Shown one piece after another: positions 1 to 6,070 of a stretch of DNA of 6,355 nucleotides (the stretch's first letter is position 1; the number at the start of each line of letters is the position of its first letter). Source of the DNA: Armatimonadota bacterium (GTDB lineage: Bacteria; Sysuimicrobiota; Sysuimicrobiia; Sysuimicrobiales; JACQTN01). Made by a program: the position numbers and the translations under genes. Under the pieces are notes generated by a model that was not told where the DNA came from, ran no database searches, and saw only the letters and a program-made list of their open reading frames with translations. The stretch spans positions 1 to 6,355 of the forward strand of contig JACQTN010000230.1 in assembly GCA_016210785.1 (NCBI GenBank), written 5' to 3'.

Positions 1-1039
1 CCCCCAGGAACAGCAGCGCCTTGAAGAAGGCGTGGGTCATCAGATGGAAGGCACCCGCGGTGAAGCCCAGCACGCCCAGGCCCATCATCATGTAGCCGAG
101 CTGGCTGATGGTGGAGTAGGCCATCACCCGCTTGATATCGTCCTGCACGATGGCGATGGTGGCCGCCATCAGCGCCGTGATCCCGCCGATGTACGCCACC
201 GCCGTGAGCGCCCCGTGGTCCGGGGAGGAGAAGAAGAGGAGGTAGGTCCGCGCCACCAGGTACACGCCCGCGGCCACCATGGTGGCGGCGTGGATCAGGG
301 CGCTGACCGGCGTGGGACCTTCCATGGCGTCGGGCAACCACACGTGCAGCGGCACCTGCGCCGACTTGCCCACCGCGCCCCCGAAGATCAGCAGCGCGGC
401 CAGGGTAAGTGCCCCGCCGGCCAGCTTCCCGGCCTCCACCGCCTTGAAGATCTCGCTGAAGTTCAGGCTGCCCAGGACCAGGAAGATGAACAGGATGCCC
501 ACGTACATGAAGGAGTCGCCGATGCGGGTGGTGATGAAGGCCTTCATGGCCGCCCGCGCCGCGGACGGCCGCTCGAAGTAATAGCCGATCAGCAGGTAGG
601 AGCACAGGCCCATCAGCTCCCACCCCAGCAGCGCGATCAGGAAGTTGTTGGCGATGACCAGCGTCAGCATCGCCGCGCAGAACAGGGACATGTGGGCGAA
701 GAAGCGCGGGTAGCGGGGGTCACCATGCATGTACCCGATGGAGTAGGTCATGATGCAGGTGGCGATCACGCCCACCACGGGCAGCATCATCCCCGCCAGC
801 GGGTCCACCAGGTAGCCCACATGGAGGACCCGGTCGCCCAGGGTGACCCACGGGATGACCACGTCCCGCGTGGCGCCGTGCAGCGTCTGCAGGAAGACGC
901 CGATGCCGCCCACGGCCGCCAGGCCGATGCCGGCCACGGCCACGTAGGCGCCCTCTCCGGGCAGGCGCCGGCCCAGGAACGTGATGAGGACGAACGCCGC
1001 GAACGGAAAGATCGGGATTAACCAGGCGTAGTCCAGCAT
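1..1039 (-). CDS. nuoL: NADH-quinone oxidoreductase subunit L (partial, 3' end beyond window)
   Basis: NuoL is the distal antiporter-like, proton-translocating subunit of the complex I membrane arm. The minus-strand reading from the ATG at 1039 starts MLDYAWLIPIFPFAAF and stays open to the left edge (about 346 codons), so roughly the last 40-45% of a typical ~600-650 aa protein is missing. Family hallmarks are visible: GWELMGLCSYLLIGYY with the ion-pair glutamate near residue 141, KAFITTRIGD near 166-175, GKSAQVPLHVWLPDAMEGPTP with the central lysine near 225, SALIHAATMVAAGVYL, and at the edge THAFFKALLFLG with the histidine and lysine of the later channel helix. It begins 13 nt after the nuoK stop, with a GGGAG ribosome-binding site 5 nt before the ATG, so it belongs to the nuoHJKL run. 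NuoM or MrpA/HyfB-type relatives share this fold, but the N-terminus and order after nuoK favour NuoL. Confidence 0.96.
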   Translation of the reverse strand, partial: MLDYAWLIPIFPFAAFVLITFLGRRLPGEGAYVAVAGIGLAAVGGIGVFLQTLHGATRDVVIPWVTLGDRVLHVGYLVDPLAGMMLPVVGVIATCIMTYSIGYMHGDPRYPRFFAHMSLFCAAMLTLVIANNFLIALLGWELMGLCSYLLIGYYFERPSAARAAMKAFITTRIGDSFMYVGILFIFLVLGSLNFSEIFKAVEAGKLAGGALTLAALLIFGGAVGKSAQVPLHVWLPDAMEGPTPVSALIHAATMVAAGVYLVARTYLLFFSSPDHGALTAVAYIGGITALMAATIAIVQDDIKRVMAYSTISQLGYMMMGLGVLGFTAGAFHLMTHAFFKALLFLG

Positions 1040-1052
1040 GGGCGCTCCCGCA

Positions 1053-1364
1053 CTACCACTTCATCAGGTTGATCTCGTCCACGTACGCGGTCTCCAGGCC
1101 GCGGTAGGCCGCCATGACCAGCGCCAGGCCGACCGCCGCCTCGCACGCGGCGAGCGTGATGACCACCAGCGCGAAGATCTGCCCGGACACCGCGCCCGGC
1201 GAGACATATTTGTTGAAGGCCACGAAGTTGATGTTCGCGGCGTTGAGGATCAGCTCGATGCCCATGAGGATGGCCACCGCGTTCCGCCGGGTCAGCACCC
1301 CGAAGAGGCCCAGGCAGAAGAGCAGAGCGCTCACCGCCAGGTAGTGTGTCAGGCCGACTTCCAC
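1053..1364 (-). CDS. nuoK: NADH-quinone oxidoreductase subunit K
   Basis: NuoK is a three-helix membrane subunit (MrpC-like) forming part of the proton path in complex I. The 103-aa product matches the usual ~100 aa. It carries the family signature GVLTRRNAVAILMGIELILNA, whose membrane glutamate is residue 37, and a second buried glutamate near residue 75 in LAACEAAVGLAL. Both are the residues known to be needed for coupling in the E. coli homologue. The start is GTG (1362-1364), placed 3 nt after the nuoJ stop. An AGAGGA ribosome-binding site lies within the last codons of nuoJ, implying translational coupling. No truncation or missing key residue is seen. Confidence 0.97.
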   Translation of the reverse strand: MEVGLTHYLAVSALLFCLGLFGVLTRRNAVAILMGIELILNAANINFVAFNKYVSPGAVSGQIFALVVITLAACEAAVGLALVMAAYRGLETAYVDEINLMKW

Positions 1365-1367
1365 GTG

Positions 1368-1859
1368 CTATTCCTCTCTCCGCGCGATGATGATGGCGCC
1401 GATCAGCGACACCAGCAGCACCAGGCTGGTCACCTCGAAGACCAGAGCATAACTGGTCAGGAAGGCGTTGCCCACCGCGGCGGCGTTGTAGCGGGGCATG
1501 GTGCCCGCCTTCACCGGCCAGCGGGTGGCGGTCGTGAAGGCGATGAGCACCACCGCCATGCCGAAGGCCACCAGGGCGCCCAGCTTGGTCTGGGCGTTCA
1601 TCTGCCGGACGCGGAGGCCGGTGCCGCCCTCGGTGAGCATGATGACGAAGAGGATGAGGACGGTGATGGCGCCCGCGTAGATCAGCACCTGGATGCCGGC
1701 CACGAACTCGGCGTCCAGCGTCACGTACAACCCGGTCACCCCCAGGAAGGTAGGCACCAGGGACAGGGCGGCCCGCACCATGTTCCGCGACGTCACCACG
1801 ATCACCGCGGGGATGAGGGTGACGCAGCTGAGGATGATGAACACTGCCAGCTTACCCAT
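1368..1859 (-). CDS. nuoJ: NADH-quinone oxidoreductase subunit J
   Basis: NuoJ is a five-helix membrane subunit of complex I whose third helix takes part in conformational coupling between quinone reduction and proton pumping. The 163-aa product is within the family range, though shorter at the C-terminus than E. coli NuoJ (184 aa). The conserved segment runs from about residue 45 to 77: LYVTLDAEFVAGIQVLIYAG, with the family tyrosine at 61, followed by AITVLILFVIMLTE. The rest is alternating hydrophobic helices and short charged loops, ending ARREE. The ATG at 1857-1859 follows the nuoH stop by 3 nt and has only a weak GGTGAG Shine-Dalgarno, so coupling to nuoH translation is likely. The gene usually found just upstream, nuoI, is absent. 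Confidence 0.96.
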   Translation of the reverse strand: MGKLAVFIILSCVTLIPAVIVVTSRNMVRAALSLVPTFLGVTGLYVTLDAEFVAGIQVLIYAGAITVLILFVIMLTEGGTGLRVRQMNAQTKLGALVAFGMAVVLIAFTTATRWPVKAGTMPRYNAAAVGNAFLTSYALVFEVTSLVLLVSLIGAIIIARREE

Positions 1860-1862
1860 CGC

Positions 1863-2852
1863 TCACCGCAGCAGAATCAGCCATGCGCCGATGCCCAGGA
1901 TGTTGACGAGACCCACCGGGAGCAGGAACTTCCAGCTCAGGTTGAGGAGCTGGTCGATCCGGAAGCGCGGGTAGGTCCACCGCACCCAGATCATGACGAA
2001 GACCAGCGCGTAGGTCTTGATGAAGAACCACAGCAGGGGCGGGACGGGCCGCGGCCCGCTCCAGCCTCCCAGGAACATGACCACCGCCATGGCCGACATG
2101 CCGAAGAGCTCCCCGTACTCGCCGAGCTGGAAGAGGCTGAACCGCATCCCCGTGTACTCGGACTGGTACCCGGCGATCAGCTCCGACTCCGCCTCGGGGA
2201 GGTCGAAGGGCACGCGGTTGGTCTCGGCGGTGCTGGCGATGATGAAGACCACGAACGCGAAGAAGCCGAAAGGGAACGCCTGGAAGATGAACCAGCGGCC
2301 GCGCTGGGCCTCCACGATACCCACCGTGGACAGCGTGCTGGCCAGCATGGCCACGCAGATAATGGAGAGGCCCAGCGGGATCTCGTAGCTGACCATCTGC
2401 GCCGCGGAGCGCAGCCCGCCCAGCAGGGAGTACTTGTTGTTGGAGGCCCACCCGCCGGTGAGGATGCCGATGACGGTCAAAGAGGCCATCGCCGCGAAGT
2501 AGAGCACGCCGATGTTGATGTCCCGCACGATGAGGACCGTGTCGCCGACCTTGCCCAGGGGGATGACCACGTAGTCCAGCAGCGCCGCCACGGCCACGAT
2601 GAGAGGCGCCGTGCTGAAGACCAGGTAGTCCGCCTGGCGGGGGACGATGTTCTCCTTCTGCAGGAGCTTGACCGTGTCGGCGATGAGCTGCAGCAGGCCC
2701 TGGGGCCCCACGTGGCGCGGTCCAATGCGCGCCTGCATCCACGCGCTGAGCTTCCGCTCGGCGTAGACCATCACCATGACGGAGATGGCGATGAAGGTAA
2801 AGACAACGACACAGAGGGCTGCGGCCTTGCCGATCTCAATGAGCCAGTTCAC
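1863..2852 (-). CDS. nuoH: NADH-quinone oxidoreductase subunit H
   Basis: NuoH is the membrane subunit that joins the peripheral arm to the membrane arm and forms much of the quinone-access chamber and E-channel. The 329-aa product is full length. Diagnostic stretches are YAERKLSAWMQARIGPRHVG (residues 30-49) followed by GPQGLLQLIADTVKLLQKE, the helix-borne glutamate at 157 (SYEIPLGLS), AETNRVPFDLPEAESELIAG (209-228), and YTGMRFSLFQLGEYGELF. These acidic loops contact NuoB/NuoD in known structures. The GTG start at 2850-2852 is preceded by GGAGGG about 5 nt upstream, a strong ribosome-binding site that fixes the start. It heads the tight nuoHJKL run and is separated from nuoA by 245 nt, where nuoBCD would usually lie. 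Confidence 0.97.
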   Translation of the reverse strand: MNWLIEIGKAAALCVVVFTFIAISVMVMVYAERKLSAWMQARIGPRHVGPQGLLQLIADTVKLLQKENIVPRQADYLVFSTAPLIVAVAALLDYVVIPLGKVGDTVLIVRDINIGVLYFAAMASLTVIGILTGGWASNNKYSLLGGLRSAAQMVSYEIPLGLSIICVAMLASTLSTVGIVEAQRGRWFIFQAFPFGFFAFVVFIIASTAETNRVPFDLPEAESELIAGYQSEYTGMRFSLFQLGEYGELFGMSAMAVVMFLGGWSGPRPVPPLLWFFIKTYALVFVMIWVRWTYPRFRIDQLLNLSWKFLLPVGLVNILGIGAWLILLR

Positions 2853-3016
2853 GATGCCCTCCGGGAACTTCGCGCCCGCTGAGCGGTGCTACCTGCCAGG
2901 CGCGCCTAACGAGCGCGTCTCTGAAATGTCATACATCATTCATGCGCAGGCCTGGCTTGGCCAGGGCCGAGCATCACCTGTGTCCCGAACTCCGCACCGT
3001 CGCGGGCGGGGGTCAT

Positions 3017-3039
3017 GGGGGAGGCGAAGGGCCTCCCCC
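3017..3039 (-). terminator. Second tandem hairpin downstream of nuoA
   Basis: A perfect 9-bp stem, GGGGGAGGC (3017-3025) and GCCTCCCCC (3031-3039), closes a 5-nt loop. It lies 18 nt beyond the first hairpin in the minus-strand direction. No U-tract follows on either strand, so intrinsic termination is uncertain. It could equally stabilise or process the RNA. The apex GGCGAAGGGCC closely resembles that of the first hairpin (GGCGAAAAGCC). Confidence 0.4.
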
Positions 3040-3057
3040 GTCCGGATACCTCGTGAA

Positions 3058-3086
3058 GGGTGGAGTGGCGAAAAGCCACTCCACCC
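3058..3086 (-). terminator. Terminator-like hairpin after nuoA
   Basis: A perfect 12-bp inverted repeat, GGGTGGAGTGGC (3058-3069) and GCCACTCCACCC (3075-3086), has a 5-nt loop that reads UUUUC in the minus-strand transcript. It starts 11 nt after the nuoA TAG stop, a usual place for a terminator. Only UUCACG follows the stem, so it lacks a good U-tract. It may be a weak or Rho-assisted terminator, an attenuator setting nuoA versus nuoHJKL levels, or an mRNA-stabilising stem. Confidence 0.5.
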
Positions 3087-3097
3087 AACCTTATCGA

Positions 3098-3454
3098 CTA
3101 GACCCACTCAAGCGCGCCCTTCCGCCAGGCGTACGCCAGCCCCACCATGAGGATGGTCAGGAAGATCACCATCTCCACAAATGCAAAGGCGCCCAGGTCC
3201 TTGAAGACCACCGCCCAGGGATAGAGGTAGATCACCTCGACGTCGAAGACGACGAAGACGAGGCCGAAGATGTAGTACCGGATGTTGAACTGCGCCCAGG
3301 CCTGGCCGAAGGGGACCACGCCGGACTCGTAGGTGCTGCGCTTCTGGGGGTAATCGATGCGCGGGGCCAGCAGCCAGACGATCACCAGCGGAAGCCCTGC
3401 CAAAACCAGCCCCACGATGGCGAAGACGGCGACATAGAGCCAGTCGAGGAGCAT
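3098..3454 (-). CDS. nuoA: NADH-quinone oxidoreductase subunit A
   Basis: NuoA is a small three-helix complex I subunit at the junction between the peripheral and membrane arms, beside NuoH and NuoJ. The 118-aa product has the usual length. It shows an N-terminal membrane helix (about 5-30), the conserved YESG (42-45) in the loop, the [20 protein letters not shown] segment (56-75) with its conserved acidic residues at 71 and 73, YPWAVVF, and a last helix ending [12 protein letters not shown]. The ATG at 3452-3454 has GGGGAGGT 9 nt upstream. It is flanked on both sides by non-coding regions, unlike the tight nuoHJKL genes, and is preceded by a candidate promoter and a structured leader, so its expression may be set separately. 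Its usual downstream partners nuoBCD are absent. Confidence 0.96.
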   Translation of the reverse strand: MLLDWLYVAVFAIVGLVLAGLPLVIVWLLAPRIDYPQKRSTYESGVVPFGQAWAQFNIRYYIFGLVFVVFDVEVIYLYPWAVVFKDLGAFAFVEMVIFLTILMVGLAYAWRKGALEWV

Positions 3455-3463
3455 ACGCGGGCT

Positions 3464-3471
3464 ACCTCCCC
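3464..3471 (-). promoter_or_regulatory. nuoA ribosome-binding site
   Basis: GGGGAGGT on the minus strand lies 9 nt before the nuoA ATG. It begins only 4 nt after the 3' arm of the leader hairpin, so folding of that hairpin could affect ribosome access. Confidence 0.8.
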
Positions 3472-3475
3472 ACCT

Positions 3476-3545
3476 TGAACCCCCTGAAATATCTGAAGAC
3501 CGTCCATCTGCCCCGCGGGGCCTTCCAGATACTTCAGAGGGTTCA
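3476..3545 (-). promoter_or_regulatory. Long-stem leader hairpin upstream of nuoA
   Basis: Two 20-nt arms (3476-3495 and 3526-3545) are complementary at 18 of 20 positions around a 30-nt insert that contains its own 12-bp palindrome GCCCCGCGGGGC (3510-3521). The two non-matching positions are C-A and A-C on the plus strand, and both become G-U wobbles in RNA transcribed from the minus strand. The full stem therefore pairs only in the direction of nuoA transcription. The 3' arm ends 4 nt before the Shine-Dalgarno. No known riboswitch class was recognised. It could be a cis-regulatory leader, an mRNA-stability element, or a copy of a dispersed palindromic repeat. Confidence 0.65.
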
Positions 3546-3612
3546 CCAAGAAATCCTGACAGCGAATTTCCGGGAGCCCCGGGCGCAGGTTAGAGAGCAA
3601 AAGACCAAGGAT

Positions 3613-3641
3613 ACTGTATTATCTCGCCTGGGCTCTGTCAA
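3613..3641 (-). promoter_or_regulatory. Candidate sigma70-type promoter for nuoA
   Basis: On the minus strand a perfect -35 hexamer TTGACA (3636-3641) is followed by a 17-bp spacer and TACAGT (3613-3618), a 4-of-6 match to the -10 consensus within an AT-richer patch. Transcription would start near 3606, giving a leader of about 150 nt that contains the long-stem hairpin. The -35 overlaps the end of the 30-bp palindrome by two bases. The -10 is imperfect. Confidence 0.6.
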
Positions 3642-3669
3642 TACGCGCGGCGCGCGCGCCGCGCGTATT
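3640..3669. repeat. Perfect 30-bp GC-rich palindrome
   Basis: The half-site AATACGCGCGGCGCG (3640-3654) is followed directly by its exact reverse complement (3655-3669), with no spacer. The core is almost entirely alternating C and G. It lies about 48 nt after the yvcK stop and directly upstream of, and overlapping by two bases, the nuoA -35 box. It could act as a factor-independent terminator of the rapZ-yvcK transcript (stem followed by the weak UAUUGACA), as an operator for a dimeric regulator, or both. Confidence 0.75.
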
Positions 3670-3716
3670 CCGGAACTACGTTTGGCTCCGCGGGCCCGGA
3701 TTTCCTGCAGGTCTTC

Positions 3717-5102
3717 TCAGGAGTGGCGTGACCGGCGGGGGCCGCGGCCGGCCCCGATGAGCTCGCCGCGGAAGGGCCGGCGCGCGCGCCCCGAGTCCAG
3801 GCCATCCACCAGGCGCAGCGCCAGGCGGGCGATGCGGGTGGGGTCGTGGCGCAGCAGCTCTTGCTCGCTGATCAGATCGTCACCCACCGGCTCCACGCCC
3901 AGCCGGCGGATCGCGTCCAGGTCCGCCTCCACGGGCACGGCGCCCTCCTCCCGGTAGCGCTGCAACAGGACGCGGTTGCGGGGCGGCTGCGTGTTGACCA
4001 GCACATGGGTGAACAGGCCGGGCCCCACGTGTTCTTGCAGGACCCGCGCGTGGTCGCTGGCCTTGAATCCCGTGGTCTCCCCGGGCTGGGTCATGACGTT
4101 GCACACGTACGCCCGCGGCCCCGACGAGGCGCGCAGGGCATCCGCCACGCCCGAGACCAGCAGGTTGGGGATGACGCTGGTGTACAGGCTCCCGGGTCCC
4201 AGCAGCACCAGGTCGGCATGGGCGATGGCCTCCAGCACCTCATCCAGCGGCCGCACGGTGGGCGGCTTGAGGAAGACGCGCCGGATGCGCTGGCCGGCGC
4301 GCGGGATGCGCGACTCGCCCTCCACCACGGTCCCGTCCTCCATCTCCGCGCACAGCGCCACGTCGTCCAGCGTGGAGGGCAACACGCGACCCCGGATGGC
4401 CAGGACCTTGCCGCTCTCTCGCACCGCCAGCTCCAGGTCGCCCGTGACCTCGATCAGGCTGGCGATGAACAGGTTGCCGAAGGCGTGACCGTCCAGCGCG
4501 CCGCCCTGGAACCGGTGCTCGAACAGGCGCGTCATCAGGGGCTCTGCCTCCGCCAGCGCCACCAGGCAGTCGCGGATGTCGCCGGGTGGGAGGATGCCCA
4601 GTTCGCGCCGCAGCCGGCCCGAGCTGCCGCCGTCGTCGAAGACCGTGACGACCGCGGTCAGGTTGGTGGTGTGGCGCTTGAGGCCGCGCAGCAGCGTGGA
4701 GAGGCCGGTCCCGCCGCCCAGCACCACGATGGAGGGTCCGCGCTCCCGCCGGCGCTGCCGCCGGATGATCTCCACCAGACGCGGGTCGCCCCTGGGCAGA
4801 AAGGCGCCCGCGATCGCCCTCACCATGCCGCGCACCGCGATGGCGATGATGACGCCGCCCGCCAGGAGCAGCCCCACGCCGCCCACCAGCGGTGAGACCA
4901 GCCTGCCCGTCACCAGATAGAAGGAGAGGATGGCCTGGATGAGCGCACGCTCCATCAGGCCCAGCAGCCGAATGTTGAGGAGGAAGGCCAGCCCGGTGCT
5001 GGTGAGCAACACGCCTGCGCCCAGGATGATGAGCCACCGCTTCACGCCCAGCCCGGGCACGAGCCACTTGGCCCACCGCCGCCACGCCGGCAACGGACTC
5101 AC
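3717..5102 (-). CDS. yvcK: Gluconeogenesis factor YvcK-like (CofD-family) protein with N-terminal membrane anchor
   Basis: YvcK proteins are CofD-fold, UDP-sugar-binding proteins needed in Bacillus and relatives for growth on gluconeogenic carbon and for normal cell shape; they are thought to tune peptidoglycan precursor supply. The start chosen is the GTG at 5100-5102, which overlaps the rapZ stop (GTGA) and has AGAGGAG 6 nt upstream. An open frame continues further upstream, but it is rapZ in another frame and low-complexity. The resulting 461-aa protein has two hydrophobic segments (about 23-42 and 70-90), a basic linker, then the CofD-like domain: IVVLGGGTGLSTLLRGL (125-141), FDDGGSSGRLRRELG (155-169), PPGDIRDCL, FGNLFIASL, LLGPGSLYTSVIPNLLV and NVMTQPGETTGF. 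Soluble YvcK is about 320 aa, so the extra ~120 residues are the membrane module seen in some Gram-positive homologues. Fold assignment is firm; physiological role is by homology. Confidence 0.93.
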   Translation of the reverse strand: MSPLPAWRRWAKWLVPGLGVKRWLIILGAGVLLTSTGLAFLLNIRLLGLMERALIQAILSFYLVTGRLVSPLVGGVGLLLAGGVIIAIAVRGMVRAIAGAFLPRGDPRLVEIIRRQRRRERGPSIVVLGGGTGLSTLLRGLKRHTTNLTAVVTVFDDGGSSGRLRRELGILPPGDIRDCLVALAEAEPLMTRLFEHRFQGGALDGHAFGNLFIASLIEVTGDLELAVRESGKVLAIRGRVLPSTLDDVALCAEMEDGTVVEGESRIPRAGQRIRRVFLKPPTVRPLDEVLEAIAHADLVLLGPGSLYTSVIPNLLVSGVADALRASSGPRAYVCNVMTQPGETTGFKASDHARVLQEHVGPGLFTHVLVNTQPPRNRVLLQRYREEGAVPVEADLDAIRRLGVEPVGDDLISEQELLRHDPTRIARLALRLVDGLDSGRARRPFRGELIGAGRGPRRSRHS

Positions 5103-6070
5103 GACAGACTCCTCTTTTCTGCCGCCCGGCGCTCGTCGCCGGCGCCGGCGGGCTCCTCCGCGGGTCGGTCCTCCGCCGCCCCGTCCCGTACCATCTCGGG
5201 GACCCGTTCCTTCCTCACGTCCCGGTGCTTCACGCGCACCTGATACCCCAGGGTGCGCAGGTGGACGCCGAGCTCCTCCCCCAGCACCACCGAGCGGTGC
5301 CGGCCTCCGGTGCACCCCAGGGCGATGGTCAGGTGCGCCTTGCCCTCGTCCACGAAGCGCGGCAGCATGAAGTCCAGCAGGTCATTGAGCCGGTGCATGA
5401 AGGCCTGGGTCATCTCCTGGCCCAGGACGAACTCGCGGATCTGCCGGCTGCTCCCGGGAAGCGGCCGGAGCCTCTCGTCGTAGTGCGGGTTGGGGAGGAA
5501 GCGGACGTCGAAGACCAGGTCGGCGTCCAGCGGGATCCCGTACTTGTACCCAAAGGACAGCACGGTGACCACCAGCCCGCGCTGACGGGTGTCCCGGAGG
5601 AAGGTCTCGGCAATCTCCTGGCGGAGGGCCCGCACGCTCAGATTGGTGGTGTCGATGATCTTGTGGCCGCGCTCCTTGACGGCCTGCAGGCGCCGCCGCT
5701 CCTCGCGGATGCCCTCCAGCACGCTGCCGCCCTGGGCCAGCGGATGCTTACGCCGGGTCTCCTTGAAGCGGCGGTCCAGCACGTCGTCGGAGGCGTCGAG
5801 AAAGAGGATCTGGGGCTGGAAACCGGTCTCCTCCAGATGGCAGATGACCTCCACCAGGTCCTTGAAGAACTCCCCCCCGCGGATGTCCATCACCAGCGCC
5901 ACCCGGCGCACGCGTCCCTCCGACTGGAGGCACAACTCGGCAAACTTGGGCAGCAGGGCGGGGGGGAGATTGTCCACGCAGAAGAAGCCCAGGTCCTCAA
6001 AGACCCGCATCGCCGTGGACTTCCCGGCGCCGGATAGCCCCGTAATGATGACGAACTGGATGGCGGCCAT
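5099..6070 (-). CDS. rapZ: RNase adapter/nucleotide-binding protein RapZ (YvcJ family)
   Basis: RapZ/YvcJ proteins bind nucleotides with an N-terminal P-loop domain. In E. coli the C-terminal domain senses glucosamine-6-phosphate and guides RNase E to the sRNA GlmZ; in Gram-positives the role is less clear. The 323-aa product shows the Walker A GLSGAGKS (11-18), FFCVDNLPPALLPKF (29-43), a Walker B-like VALVMDIRGG (57-66), RRFKETRRKHPL (100-111), LSFGYKYGIPLDADLVFDVR (171-190), FLPNPHYDERLRPLPG, and the C-terminal GCTGGRHRSV (252-261). The ATG at 6068-6070 is supported by GAAGGA about 10 nt upstream and by the family-typical FVIITGLSGAGKS N-terminus. After KHRDV the protein carries a ~38-residue Ala/Glu/Arg-rich tail (286-323) beyond most of the family's length. 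It overlaps yvcK by 4 nt, so the two are translationally coupled. Confidence 0.96.
   Translation of the reverse strand: MAAIQFVIITGLSGAGKSTAMRVFEDLGFFCVDNLPPALLPKFAELCLQSEGRVRRVALVMDIRGGEFFKDLVEVICHLEETGFQPQILFLDASDDVLDRRFKETRRKHPLAQGGSVLEGIREERRRLQAVKERGHKIIDTTNLSVRALRQEIAETFLRDTRQRGLVVTVLSFGYKYGIPLDADLVFDVRFLPNPHYDERLRPLPGSSRQIREFVLGQEMTQAFMHRLNDLLDFMLPRFVDEGKAHLTIALGCTGGRHRSVVLGEELGVHLRTLGYQVRVKHRDVRKERVPEMVRDGAAEDRPAEEPAGAGDERRAAEKRSLS

Larger units (their letters stand above)
2853..3097. other. nuoA-nuoH intergenic region with serial inverted repeats
   Basis: No credible gene is seen in these 245 nt; plus-strand open frames lack family resemblance and run into neighbouring shadows. In minus-strand order it holds two tandem perfect hairpins (listed separately), a shorter inverted repeat CCTGGC-TTG-GCCAGG at 2951-2965, a locally AT-richer patch at about 2922-2945 that could hold a -10 element for nuoH (TATGAC on the minus strand, with no clear -35), a 10-bp palindrome AGGCGCGCCT at 2898-2907, and the nuoH ribosome-binding site. 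A separate nuoH promoter here is possible but not demonstrated. Confidence 0.6.

Noticed and set aside
32..1021. 329-codon plus-strand open frame opposite nuoL
   Set aside because: Same shadow effect. The minus strand reads as a clean NuoL with all family motifs.
1038..2882. 614-codon plus-strand open frame opposite nuoK, nuoJ and nuoH
   Set aside because: It is antisense to three clear complex I genes, its product is a His/Asp/Gln/Arg-rich string with no recognisable domain, and high third-position GC keeps antisense frames open.
3382..3600. 72-codon minus-strand open frame over the nuoA leader
   Set aside because: It overlaps nuoA out of frame and its repeated NPLKYL-like peptide is simply a translation of the inverted repeat; no family resemblance.
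3846..4895. 349-codon plus-strand open frame opposite yvcK
   Set aside because: Composition is typical of an antisense shadow (His/Gln/Ala-rich); the minus strand carries the CofD-like motifs.
5103..5315. Upstream extension of yvcK to an ATG at 5315
   Set aside because: The added 71 residues are Gly/Arg/Pro-rich, fall wholly inside rapZ, and the GTG at 5102 has a good ribosome-binding site and the typical 4-nt overlap.
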